Source of the DNA: Siphonodentalium dalli
Lineage: Eukaryota > Mollusca > Scaphopoda > Gadilida > Siphonodentaliidae
Direction: 5' to 3'
NCBI GenBank assembly: GCA_032622095.1
Contig: CP136067.1
Span: 136,839,990-136,903,989 of the forward strand
Length of the DNA stretch: 64,000 nucleotides
Program-made: the position numbers and the translations under genes
The notes under the pieces: model-generated
Seen by the model: only the letters and a program-made list of their open reading frames with translations
The model's database searches: none
Told to the model about the DNA's origin: nothing
Part shown: one piece after another, positions 32,341-44,357 of the stretch
Position numbering within the stretch: the stretch's first letter is position 1
Layout of the letters: every line of letters starts with the position of its first letter

Positions 32341-32997
32341 ATGTGGGAATTTTACCTCGATTTTAATAATCGTACATGTATGTTTATTAGGTACTCAAGA
32401 GTAGCCATTTCCTTGCACCTGAGTGTCCCACAAAGCAATCCAAAGCTACGTATATTACGCAAGTCGATCATTTTCCATGGGTGCATTAATTCTGTTGATG
32501 GTATCCGGATAATTAATCATGAAATTACGCACGTAAGACTGCCGTCTGATTGAAGACTATATCAAGCTACAAGTTACAGTGTTTAAAAATTTATAACTTA
32601 CAATAAGATTCCGACAGGTATAATGAAACTAAACACTAAAAAGCATCTATGCATTGTCCAATAATACCTAGCTGGGAGAACTGAATTAAGTATATTTCCA
32701 AGAATTTCAAGTAGCTTCCGTGAAAATGAAACTGATATATTCCATGTATTCTGTCAATCGTAAAACTATTTGTGCGCTGCGATGTCATATATACTGCAGG
32801 GTTTGTCTGCAGGAGATATTTATAGCAGCGAAATACGAATGGTAGCGAAATCTTTAAAACTCGGAACGCGTAGCTTGTCAATAGTCTGTATTAGTCCAAC
32901 AACAGTTTCTGACGACCGCTGCTATAGAGTTTTAGCCAACGTGTTATAAAATATAATTGAGTTTTTGACGGGAAATGGGAACACCCCAGTTTCCTGT

Positions 32998-33470
32998 AAT
33001 TCATGGAGCACGAACAAAGCATGAATATTCATGGTTATTCATGAATATTCATTCTTTATTCATGATTCATATTCATGGTTATGCTTGTTCATGGTTAATC
33101 ATGGTTTTAAAGTCTGAATTAGCATGAATATATATGAACTTTTGGAAATAGTAAATTTTGCAGGTTTATAAGGTAGGAAAAAGTGTGGATAAGCATGAAT
33201 TATTGCAAACATTAAATTCTAATAGCCATGGAAGTATGAATAAGCATGAATAAACATGAATGTATTAATGGATTTATATATAATAGTTTTTGTATATATT
33301 TTGAGTAAGAAATGTTGGCAAGTCTAATGCAGTGTGTTTAACATTTAAATACAAATAGGATAGCAATTTTATATCATGAATAACCATGAATATTTTAAGT
33401 CTAATATTTAATAAAAAAAATTCTGGAATTCATCCTTCCATGAACAACCATGAACAATAAGCAATTATAA
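32998..33470. repeat. ATTCATGG palindrome-word array, left
   Basis: Many ATTCATGG, CATGAATA and CCATGAAC words in both orientations, such as TGAATATTCATGGTTATTCA. The sequence can fold with itself and with the matching array at 35,155-35,550. Confidence 0.75.
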
Positions 33471-33658
33471 CAATCAAATCAGACCAGACTGTGTTTACTA
33501 ATTAAAGATGGATTATCCCTTCGTAAACAGTCGTAAACACGTTTTATATATTTTGCGGTATTAAGTAATAATGTCGAAGACACCTGTCTGGAAATGCTTC
33601 TATCAATTAATATTCATTTTATATAAATATTTTCTTATATGATGATAAGGAAGTTGAC

Positions 33659-35015
33659 ATATATAATTCCCTTATCGAAATGGTTGTTTGCTGCAAGTTA
33701 GCGGCAAATGTGCGGCATGTTTGCAGCAAATTGCACATATTCACTGATATTCGCAGATCTTTGCCGCAAACTTTTTGTTTGCAGTAAATTTTGTTAATGT
33801 TTGCTGCAACTTTGCAGAAAATTTAGATTCGAGGCAAACCATTCGCGATAAGTTAACAGTAAATTTTATATTAGTTTCAAGTTCGCAGTTAGTGCATTGG
33901 AATCTTTGTTCGCCACATGTGCGTTTTAAACTTGGAATATTTCAATTTTGTTTTCACCATATATTTGTTTAAAGTTTGTGTTTGATAATTTGCATCATTA
34001 ATTTCAACATAATCCACAGCAAAATAAATCAATTCTGTGTGAAACACCGTGGTAACATGTGATTTACCGTGGGGACATTTTTCCTAATTTCGGCCAAATT
34101 CGGGGGCTGATTATTTTTTTTAAATTCCGATCTAACAAGCGATGGATTATGCAAATTATGGACAACAAAATTCAAAATAATGTTTTTAAAAGGTTCAATA
34201 CCCCATGTGGCTTTATCAGTTCTTTTATCGAATAGCTTTATTGTCGCGATCCTGGGTTTATAATCATGAAAACAAATCAAATATATCGTGGGGGGATGTG
34301 CCTTTGAAATCGAAAGTAATAAATTTAAAAGTGAAAAACGGGAACGGGAACTGGAATATGGAATTGAGTCATACAAAATGTGCGACGTTTTAGATATATC
34401 ATTTATTAATATAATGCCAGTGTAAATCATTGTTTGTATATATTTTGTGTAGAAATAATCCTGATGAAGCAAAATACCCATAAAACAACCTCAACGATCC
34501 GTTTCCTTCTGCAAGCCGCTTTTTCAAACAGGCGAAATTTTGCGCGGTCAAAATTACTCTAATTTTCAAAATTGAAAACCGTCGCACACAATCAGTGGAT
34601 CTGTTGAACTTGAGGGAACTTTGAGGAATATAATTATATGGAATATGATTATTATGACAGTGTGTGCACATCGTAAAACTATAAAATTGGAATACCGTAA
34701 TCATTCTTCGTCATTATTATGTGAAGGCAAATACATCCAAATTTCAATTCGAAGTGAGATGGTGTCTTGACACGGAAACCGGCGAGCTCGCCGATTTTGA
34801 ATGGGATGAACAGTGGAGACTGGATAGGAAAATTCAATGACCATGATATTCGGATTCAGTTGATCAACCATGAAATTCCAGTGATTTCAGCTGGTGATGT
34901 TCCATATGCATTCAAGTATATTAGGATCTAGGCCAGCCCATGCCGACCTGTGTCGTTTTCGTACTGAAGTTCTGATGGCGATGCCACTGCAGTGCAGGTG
35001 ACAGTACTGACGTAC
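33659..35015. repeat. Dispersed repeat I, copy 1 (with frameshifted conserved ORF)
   Basis: Starts CCCTTATCGAAATGGTTGTT and is colinear with 60,597-62,420. Early part: runs of TTTGCAGCAAA and GCGGCAAA words. Late part: a short conserved coding-looking block (34,740-34,880) whose frame reads FEVRWCLDTETGELADFEWD and is then broken by a 5-bp deletion relative to the other copy, resuming with DWIGKFNDHDIRIQLINHE. Confidence 0.75.
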
Positions 35016-35154
35016 AAACTTAAATTGTGTAAAACTGCTAGTTCTATATGATATGCATCTGTATAGAAGTTGTTATCGACCAAAACAGAACAATTATATT
35101 ATGTGGAAACCACCAGACGTTTTGTATCTTTCATACATAAAAACATTTGACATG

Positions 35155-35550
35155 GTTGGGGAATATTCATCAACCATGAATATCCATGGTTATTAACCAT
35201 GAATATCTATGGTTATTCATGGATATCTATGGTTATTCATGGATATCTACATGTATGGTTATTAACCATGAATATCTATGGTAATATCCATGGATATCTA
35301 TGGTTATTCATGGATATCTACATGTATGGTTATTAACCATGAATATCTATGGTTATTCATGGATATTCATTGTTCATGGATATTCATAGACCATGGATAT
35401 TCATGGACCATGAATAATGGGCCATTTAACAACCACGAATATCCATGAATATCCATGGTTAAAAAGTATGAATAACCATGAATATTCATGGTTAAATAAC
35501 CATGGTTATTCATGAATTATCCTTGAATAACCATGAATAATTCATGGTCA
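35155..35550. repeat. ATTCATGG palindrome-word array, right
   Basis: Words such as CCATGAATATCCATGG, TGGATATCTATGGTTATTCA and CATGGATATTCATAGACC repeat, including an internal near-exact repeat of about 85 bp (TGGTTATTAACCATGAATAT at 35,194, 35,263 and 35,326). The array recurs at 39,018-39,413. Confidence 0.8.
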
Positions 35551-36689
35551 GGAAACTGGGGCATGATGTGGGCCGCTGTTTGTGTTTGGAGACCCAGGCG
35601 GGACAACGGTATGTTTTTTGTGTTTATCCTCCATGCAAGTAATATGGGTCAAGTGAATGGTGTTGTCACTTATAATAATGAATTCCCACTATAAAGACTG
35701 ATTTGGGACAGGTTCTGTATTATAATAGCACGGGATCTCGGAGGTAGATACCTCCTTTGGTAGGAGAGCCGCCTGTTGGCGTATGTGATCCCTACTCTGC
35801 CTAACTCAGCAATTCGGCATTCTTTGATCAAATTATGTAATTGTACTATAGCACGGGATCTCCGAGCGTGAGTAGTTTCAACCACACAAATCCCGTGCAA
35901 AATAATATCCTTAATACTCAGCAGTCCGACATTCTTTGATGTTACCGCGACATTTATTACGCTGTATATAACGTCGCTATTTCAATGCACACCAAACATT
36001 CCGTTGTAGTTTTGGCGCTTTGATTTCAAAGGGTTACGCTGTACCGGTAACACACTGTGCTCAATTGACCCGCGTTTTCACCAGTATTCTGTTTAACCGC
36101 CCGAACTCCCGTTGCAGCCGGATTTTGTATGACATATTGCTACTGACTTTTGGTACATGTATGAATCAAACAGATCATCTGTGAGGGGAATGGGTCCGTG
36201 GGACGGACCCGCAGCTGGCCTGGCGGAAACCCTGCATTATGTCAAGTTAAAATAGCGTATTTTGATCAACTGTATTTTTAAAGTAACGATGGGTTGTTTG
36301 CGGATACACATAAGCAATTTGTTCTACAAAATCTCTTTCACTTCGAAATTCACAATTGTACACAATAATTTTCTTCTCTGTGTGTGGATTTGAGTGAGCA
36401 AACCCTTGTAATTTGGTTCAGCGAGCTAGATATGGGACTAAAGAATAAGTAAGTGAAGAGTAAAATACCTCAGAAACAAGTCCTATCATTTAAATGTACC
36501 ATCTCATGAGTTTCTCCCTCGATATACATAAATTAGTAAACATGGTCGTGGAAAATCGAGCAAAACGTTCACGGAATCGGATCATATACCGCTCGGAATC
36601 GGAATTTTTCTCGGGAGGAATGAGAATTCGAGGAGCAGATCCTCCACAGTGAAAACTAAATAATAACATTTCATCGTCCTTTGCGATAA

Positions 36690-36930
36690 ATTGCAAACAT
36701 TTGGCTTTGCGAAAGAACTTTGCGATAAATCGCAATGATATCTTTGCTGCAGTGCTAAAGTTTGCAAAATACTTGCTATAAATCGCAAAGATGTTTGTGA
36801 TTTATTGCATAGATATGAGTCATGACATGTTGCATTGTTGGCGATTTATTGCAAAGATGTTTGCGATTTATCACAAAGTTGTTCAGTGCTATTTATCTCA
36901 AAGTTTTGCACTTTATCGCAATGGTTCCCT
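36690..36930. repeat. TTTGCGATAAATCGCAAAG repeats
   Basis: Seven or so inverted and direct copies of words such as TTGCGATAAATCGCAA, GCGATTTATTGCAAAG and TTTGCGATTTATCACAAAG. A second copy lies at 40,553-40,793 through the tandem duplication. The words resemble those in dispersed repeat I (TTTGCAGCAAA). Confidence 0.7.
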
Positions 36931-37377
36931 TTATAAATTATACCAAACCCGAACACCTATTTGAATTTTAATATTGTAACTTCTAGATAGTAACTGTAAT
37001 ACTAATTACTATTACTAATACTAGCAACAACCAGCGCACCGCAGGCGCGCATGGTTGTTTATATACCTTAGGCGCAGGTGAATGACGTCAGATATTTTTT
37101 TCTATATCCATCAGTGATTTTTCAAAGATCGCGCATATGGATTTTGGGGAAATTGTCACGTGACTTCTGGTTATCAACTGTGTGGAGTACTGGAGATTAT
37201 CAAAGCACGGAATCAGGAATGGACCATCACGATGAAAATTAAATTAGCTACTTCACAACTTAAGAAGAAATCACATGTGATTTAGGCCTATTAGTTTCAT
37301 TTAGACCAATTTGAATTTCATTGGTTAAGCTTAATGAAAACCTGCGAAGAGGTCATGACAAGGTTTCTGACATCATT

Positions 37378-37566
37378 TACTCTCAGGTGCCAAATAATAG
37401 TGTCAGCACGATTATTAATTTTGGAGAAAATTCCCAACGATCAATATTACTTGGAATTGAGACATAGAGTGAAATTGTCATCACTTTTATTAATTTCAGC
37501 CTAAATCCCCACACATCACTATTATTAGGCCATCATGAGTATTACCTTTATTAGACACCTGAGTGT
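37378..37566. mobile_element. MITE family K (ACTCTCAGGTG ends), copy 1
   Basis: Starts TTACTCTCAGGTGCCAAATA and ends TTAGACACCTGAGTGTA. The interior has CACTATTATTAGGCC and GAGACATAGAGTGAAATTG as in the other copies. Its duplicate is at about 41,241-41,429. Confidence 0.75.
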
Positions 37567-38183
37567 ACGTCATTTTGGATTTGTGGGGCAGTTAATCAAT
37601 CTGGACAAGGTTGCACAATCCACGACAAGTCTTGTCATATCGTCTCCGTCGGGACCACTGCTTGATGTTACATACATTATTCTTAAAAGTAGCGTTATGT
37701 CGCAGATAAGATAACAATTTGAGGCACAGCATGTGTGGTTGCTCCACTACGTGTCACGTATGATTCATATTATTTGGTAGATGATCAGACTCCTGGAAGG
37801 CTGGAACATTAATTAAGACCAGGTGCAATCTGAACATTAAGGAATATCAAGGTGGTACTTTATCAATAAAATACAACTTCCCTCAGAACACTATTTAGCT
37901 GTGTCTTAGTGATCTAATATGAACTTTGGATGTTCTGCAGATTGGATGTTCTCTGCTTATTAACAGATATTCACCATTAAATATTTCTACGGAACATGGA
38001 GCACTCATTTTTTGTGCTACGATCATTCTGAGTCCAATTTTGAATAAGCTATGACATGTCAAAAGTGAAATAAATTGCTAATTGGGAAGTTTTCATTGAA
38101 AGTTCCTCATACAATATGGAAGAATCCAGAGATAATTTGGGGGCACCTGTTTCCAGCAGAGGATACATGTATCCCCATTTAAC

Positions 38184-38365
38184 TTACTCTCAGGTGCCAA
38201 ATAATAGTGTCAGCACGATTATTAATTTTGGAGAAAATTCCCAATGATCACTATTATTTGGAATTGAGACATAGAGTGAAATTGCCATCACTATTATTAA
38301 TTTAGCCTAAATCCCCACACATCACTATTATTAGGCCATCACGATTATTAGACACCTGAGAGTAA
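38184..38365. mobile_element. MITE family K, copy 2
   Basis: 182 bp from TTACTCTCAGGTGCC to ACACCTGAGAGTAA. The related segment at 31,210-31,550 lacks it, which makes it an identifiable insertion. Its duplicate is at about 42,047-42,229. Confidence 0.82.
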
Positions 38366-38974
38366 TTGGCTACTACACCGATCCAACACAGATAGATATT
38401 ATAAATATGACATAATATTTCTGATTTCAAAATTGAACATGCAAATACAGGTAAAGGCTGTATTGCAACTGCAGATTTTTTTAATTTACATATATTGTTG
38501 AATTGCCTTGAAAACGTGGAAAATAATTCAGGTTGACTCAATACTGTCCACCAGGAATTTTGGGACATTTGGGCTTTCCGAGTTTGGGTGCCCATACTAG
38601 TACCTGTAACATGTATCAAAACAGCCCTGGATATTTGTGTCATACAACCAACCAAAATGCTCAGAATTCCATGCTGCAAAACATGGTGTTTAAATAATTG
38701 CTATGTTTTCATTTATTGAAGAGATATAGTATACATGCACATATATTTCCTTCAGATCTTCTCAGGATAGGGTTACTAGTACAATGGGATATCTCGTTGA
38801 TGACTGACATTGTGTCCATGTTTGTATTAATTGGCAATAAATCACAAAGGTTTACATTTATTGCAGATATATTTTTATTGGTAATTTGGTACTAATGGGT
38901 TTCAGACCTTCCGTACATTGGCGTACAATCATTCATTGACATTGATAAATTTGATTCATTGGCTTGAAGTTTCA

Positions 38975-41900
38975 ACCAGACGTTTTGTATCTTTCATACA
39001 TAAAAACATTTGACATGGTTGGGGAATATTCATCAACCATGAATATCCATGGTTATTAACCATGAATATCTATGGTTATTCATGGATATCTATGGTTATT
39101 CATGGATATCTACATGTATGGTTATTAACCATGAATATCTATGGTAATATCCATGGATATCTATGGTTATTCATGGATATCTACATGTATGGTTATTAAC
39201 CATGAATATCTATGGTTATTCATGGATATTCATTGTTCATGGATATTCATAGACCATGGATATTCATGGACCATGAATAATGGGCCATTTAACAACCACG
39301 AATATCCATGAATATCCATGGTTAAAAAGTATGAATAACCATGAATATTCATGGTTAAATAACCATGGTTATTCATGAATTATCCTTGAATAACCATGAA
39401 TAATTCATGGTCAGGAAACTGGGGCATGATGTGGGCCGCTGTTTGTGTTTGGAGACCCAGGCGGGACAACGGTATGTTTTTTGTGTTTATCCTCCATGCA
39501 AGTAATATGGGTCAAGTGAATGGTGTTGTCACTTATAATAATGAATTCCCACTATAAAGACTGATTTGGGACAGGTTCTGTATTATAATAGCACGGGATC
39601 TCGGAGGTAGATACCTCCTTTGGTAGGAGAGCCGCCTGTTGGCGTATGTGATCCCTACTCTGCCTAACTCAGCAATTCGGCATTCTTTGATCAAATTATG
39701 TAATTGTACTATAGCACGGGATCTCCGAGCGTGAGTAGTTTCAACCACACAAATCCCGTGCAAAATAATATCCTTAATACTCAGCAGTCCGACATTCTTT
39801 GATGTTACCGCGACATTTATTACGCTGTATATAACGTCGCTATTTCAATGCACACCAAACATTCCGTTGTAGTTTTGGCGCTTTGATTTCAAAGGGTTAC
39901 GCTGTACCGGTAACACACTGTGCTCAATTGACCCGCGTTTTCACCAGTATTCTGTTTAACCGCCCGAACTCCCGTTGCAGCCGGATTTTGTATGACATAT
40001 TGCTACTGACTTTTGGTACATGTATGAATCAAACAGATCATCTGTGAGGGGAATGGGTCCGTGGGACGGACCCGCAGCTGGCCTGGCGGAAACCCTGCAT
40101 TATGTCAAGTTAAAATAGCGTATTTTGATCAACTGTATTTTTAAAGTAACGATGGGTTGTTTGCGGATACACATAAGCAATTTGTTCTACAAAATCTCTT
40201 TCACTTCGAAATTCACAATTGTACACAATAATTTTCTTCTCTGTGTGTGGATTTGAGTGAGCAAACCCTTGTAATTTGGTTCAGCGAGCTAGATATGGGA
40301 CTAAAGAATAAGTAAGTGAAGAGTAAAATACCTCAGAAACAAGTCCTATCATTTAAATGTACCATCTCATGAGTTTCTCCCTCGATATACATAAATTAGT
40401 AAACATGGTCGTGGAAAATCGAGCAAAACGTTCACGGAATCGGATCATATACCGCTCGGAATCGGAATTTTTCTCGGGAGGAATGAGAATTCGAGGAGCA
40501 GATCCTCCACAGTGAAAACTAAATAATAACATTTCATCGTCCTTTGCGATAAATTGCAAACATTTGGCTTTGCGAAAGAACTTTGCGATAAATCGCAATG
40601 ATATCTTTGCTGCAGTGCTAAAGTTTGCAAAATACTTGCTATAAATCGCAAAGATGTTTGTGATTTATTGCATAGATATGAGTCATGACATGTTGCATTG
40701 TTGGCGATTTATTGCAAAGATGTTTGCGATTTATCACAAAGTTGTTCAGTGCTATTTATCTCAAAGTTTTGCACTTTATCGCAATGGTTCCCTTTATAAA
40801 TTATACCAAACCCGAACACCTATTTGAATTTTAATATTGTAACTTCTAGATAGTAACTGTAATACTAATTACTATTACTAATACTAGCAACAACCAGCGC
40901 ACCGCAGGCGCGCATGGTTGTTTATATACCTTAGGCGCAGGTGAATGACGTCAGATATTTTTTTCTATATCCATCAGTGATTTTTCAAAGATCGCGCATA
41001 TGGATTTTGGGGAAATTGTCACGTGACTTCTGGTTATCAACTGTGTGGAGTACTGGAGATTATCAAAGCACGGAATCAGGAATGGACCATCACGATGAAA
41101 ATTAAATTAGCTACTTCACAACTTAAGAAGAAATCACATGTGATTTAGGCCTATTAGTTTCATTTAGACCAATTTGAATTTCATTGGTTAAGCTTAATGA
41201 AAACCTGCGAAGAGGTCATGACAAGGTTTCTGACATCATTTACTCTCAGGTGCCAAATAATAGTGTCAGCACGATTATTAATTTTGGAGAAAATTCCCAA
41301 CGATCAATATTACTTGGAATTGAGACATAGAGTGAAATTGTCATCACTTTTATTAATTTCAGCCTAAATCCCCACACATCACTATTATTAGGCCATCATG
41401 AGTATTACCTTTATTAGACACCTGAGTGTACGTCATTTTGGATTTGTGGGGCAGTTAATCAATCTGGACAAGGTTGCACAATCCACGACAAGTCTTGTCA
41501 TATCGTCTCCGTCGGGACCACTGCTTGATGTTACATACATTATTCTTAAAAGTAGCGTTATGTCGCAGATAAGATAACAATTTGAGGCACAGCATGTGTG
41601 GTTGCTCCACTACGTGTCACGTATGATTCATATTATTTGGTAGATGATCAGACTCCTGGAAGGCTGGAACATTAATTAAGACCAGGTGCAATCTGAACAT
41701 TAAGGAATATCAAGGTGGTACTTTATCAATAAAATACAACTTCCCTCAGAACACTATTTAGCTGTGTCTTAGTGATCTAATATGAACTTTGGATGTTCTG
41801 CAGATTGGATGTTCTCTGCTTATTAACAGATATTCACCATTAAATATTTCTACGGAACATGGAGCACTCATTTTTTGTGCTACGATCATTCTGAGTCCAA

Positions 41901-42835
41901 TTTTGAATAAGCTATGACATGTCAAAAGTGAAATAAATTGCTAATTGGGAAGTTTTCATTGAAAGTTCCTCATACAATATGGAAGAATCCAGAGATAATT
42001 TGGGGGCACCTGTTTCCAGCAGAGGATACATGTATCCCCATTTAACTTACTCTCAGGTGCCAAATAATAGTGTCAGCACGATTATTAATTTTGGAGAAAA
42101 TTCCCAATGATCACTATTATTTGGAATTGAGACATAGAGTGAAATTGCCATCACTATTATTAATTTCAGCCTAAATCCCCACACATCACTATTATTAGGC
42201 CATCACGATTATTAGACACCTGAGAGTAATTGGCTACTACACCGATCCAACACAGATAGATATTATAAATATGACATAATATTTCTGATTTCAAAATTGA
42301 ACATGCAAATACAGGTAAAGGCTGTATTGCAACTGCAGATTTTTTTAATTTACATATATTGTTGAATTGCCTTGAAAACGTGGAAAATAATTCAGGTTGA
42401 CTCAATACTGTCCACCAGGAATTTTGGGACATTTGGGCTTTCCGAGTTTGGGTGCCCATACTAGTACCTGTAACATGTATCAAAACAGCCCTGGATATTT
42501 GTGTCATACAACCAACCAAAATGCTCAGAATTCCATGCTGCAAAACATGGTGTTTAAATAATTGCTATGTTTTCATTTATTGAAGAGATATAGTATACAT
42601 GCACATATATTTCCTTCAGATCTTCTCAGGATAGGGTTACTAGTACAATGGGATATCTCGTTGATGACTGACATTGTGTCCATGTTTGTATTAATTGGCA
42701 ATAAATCACAAAGGTTTACATTTATTGCAGATATATTTTTATTGGTAATTTGGTACTAATGGGTTTCAGACCTTCCGTACATTGGCGTACAATCATTCAT
42801 TGACATTGATAAATTTGATTCATTGGCTTGAAGTT
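38975..42835. repeat. 3.86-kb tandem duplication, unit 2
   Basis: Direct, almost identical copy of 35,112-38,974. After the end of unit 2 the sequence reads TTCAACTTCAAGGCTTC. At the internal junction it reads TTTCAACCAGACG, so a short TTCAAC microhomology marks the join. Open frames inside (for example 39,533-39,763 and 42,166-42,543 minus) are copies of those in unit 1 and show no protein family. Confidence 0.93.
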
Positions 42836-42939
42836 CAACTTCAAGGCTTCAATATAGCCTTCAGTTCATCGTGAAGCCTACATGTAATAAAGTTGAATGG
42901 AGCCCTGTAGGTGACATCCATATTTTTTTTCATAAACTT

Positions 42940-43640
42940 GATTTTGCAGTCATGGGGACGAGAGAAAAAAAAGTTGTGGATACAAGAAAAAAAAACTTGT
43001 GGGAAATTGGGAATGAGATAAAAAAAAAAGTGGGAACAAGATAAAAAGTCATGGGAGCGTGGAAAAAAAAAACCATGGGAAGGAGTTCTCAAGGAGATAA
43101 TATATAATAAAGTTATGCGAAGGAGAATAAAAATTGTGCGATGGATAACAAAAAGTTTATAGTCCACCAAAGTAGACTTATTGGGAAATAATTAACTTAT
43201 TTTATCAGCCCCATAATTGGCTATGGCGATCATCAATGCTGAAGAAAACTAGGTTATTGTAGTGGATTGCCGAATCCAAACAATCTGAATTAAGAGGGCT
43301 GTTTTATATTTGGACATGCATTTATGACTCTGTTCTTCTGATAAACCTATAATAGAAGGGGACTTGTAAATTTCCAAATAATTTAAAATACCCCTTATCT
43401 GTCTACTTTGTCTTTGGTGGACTACAAAAAGTTGTGCAAATGAGAAAACAATTTGTGCTGGCGGGGGAATGAGATAATAAAGTTGTGGGAACGAGAACAA
43501 AAATTAAATTGTGCCAGTCATGGGAATGAGATAAAAGTCATGCGAACGTGAAAAAAAACTTGTGGGATTGAAATATAATTTTAAAAGTCGTGGGAACGAG
43601 GGAAAAAAGTCAATTGATTGAGAAAAAAGTCACTCATGCA
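42940..43640. repeat. Purine-rich GGGAACGAGAAAAAAGT repeats
   Basis: Variants such as GTGGGAACAAGATAAAAAGT and CATGGGAACGTGAAAAAAAA repeat about every 20-40 bp on both sides of a 270-bp insertion (43,156-43,428). Old and degenerate. It gives frames with repeated arginine/lysine or, on the other strand, phenylalanine and histidine. Confidence 0.65.
43156..43428. mobile_element. Small MITE inserted in the purine-rich repeat
   Basis: TAGTCCACCAAAG at the left is mirrored by CTTTGGTGGACTA at the right. The flanking repeat continues on both sides. The interior includes GCCGAATCCAAACAATCTGA, also found near 50,905 as GCCGAAGCCAAACAATCTGA. A TA duplication is possible but not certain. Confidence 0.6.
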
Positions 43641-43701
43641 AACATAGTAGAAACATACTTTTTATTTTGGTCTAAGGGACCCCACTAAATAAGTTATTAA
43701 G

Positions 43702-43839
43702 TACAGTAATGTTCTAAGTAATCGACTCCTTAACCACAGCAGAATTATGGGTAACTTTTCAGGATTTAGTCGGAAATATGGCTTGTTGCCATTCACCGGA
43801 AAGCTCTCATTGAGCCCCATTGTTTAGGGCATTACTGTA
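43702..43839. mobile_element. Palindromic MITE family A, truncated copy
   Basis: The left arm from TACAGTAATGTTCTAAGTAA is complete to the centre, but most of the right arm is missing. It ends TTTAGGGCATTACTGTA. Confidence 0.75.
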
Positions 43840-43894
43840 CACAGGTTGATCCTGACACTAAAAGTACAGTTCAAATTCCGACATGGGCCAAAAT

Positions 43895-44340
43895 TCTGGA
43901 CCGATTTTCAAGCTTGATCTGAGTTGAGGGGCATCTCAATGTGCCATTGTGATCGATACATCATCTGGTCATTTTGTTAATCTCGAAATAAGAATTTGTT
44001 GACGCTCACTGATTTAAGCACATATATGAAGCAATGAACATGCACTCTGATAAATATATAGTTATATATACGCCACTGCATGCAGCCAGTACTAGTAATG
44101 ATGTATATTATAATCAAATATGTTCACAGTTACAATTTCAGAGGAAGTGCATTTTGCTGTTCCAATTGGATGGCAGATCTGTTCTGTGTCATTATTCGAA
44201 CCCATGTTCAGAATGTTAAGCTTCCAAACTCTCGGTGAAAAGGCTTCCTTTTAAAGGTACATGTCCCGTAGCTGATTTTCAAGCTTGAACTCAGTTTAGG
44301 GGCATCTCAATGTGCCATTCCAATCGATACATGAACATTT
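43895..44340. repeat. Direct repeat pair of ~70 bp
   Basis: GATTTTCAAGCTTGATCTGA with GGGGCATCTCAATGTGCCAT (about 43,901-43,945) recurs near 44,274-44,318 in slightly changed form. Both copies are followed by ATCGATACAT. Confidence 0.6.
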
Positions 44341-44357
44341 TTATAATGGGTGTACAT

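Larger units (their letters stand above)
32984..35561. mobile_element. Element with CCCCAGTTTCCTG ends and ATTCATGG arrays
   Basis: CCCCAGTTTCCTG at 32,984 is mirrored by CAGGAAACTGGGG ending at 35,561. Immediately inside each end are hundreds of bases built from CCATGAATATTCATGG-like palindromic words. The target duplication is unclear. The centre is occupied by the 33,659-35,015 repeat. Nested in the hAT-like element. Confidence 0.6.
31899..36234. mobile_element. 4.3-kb hAT-like element containing nested repeats
   Basis: CAGGGTTTCCGCCA at the left pairs with TGGCGGAAACCCTG at the right. CATTATG flanks both ends (31892-31898, 36235-36241), a 7-bp duplication, one short of the hAT norm. Terminal regions also share GTCCGT/GGGACG-rich sequence. 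Within it lies a second element (32,984-35,561) and a dispersed repeat. The right 1.1 kb is repeated at 38,975-40,097 by the later tandem duplication. No transposase is recognisable. Confidence 0.7.
35112..38974. repeat. 3.86-kb tandem duplication, unit 1
   Basis: From ACCAGACGTTTTGTATCTTT to GGCTTGAAGT this block is repeated directly at 38,975-42,835. All markers compared keep an offset of 3863, becoming 3864 after about 38,300 because of one extra C in unit 2 (TTTAGCC against TTTCAGCC). No other difference was noticed by eye. It contains the right ATTCATGG array, the right end of the hAT-like element, GCGATAAA-rich repeats and two family K elements. Confidence 0.93.

Noticed and set aside
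38302-38679. 125-codon minus frame as a gene
   Set aside because: Runs across a MITE family K element and a dispersed segment; no motif.
35670-42759. Pairs of identical small ORFs (65-125 codons) as conserved genes
   Set aside because: They are identical because the 3.86-kb unit is duplicated; no family features.
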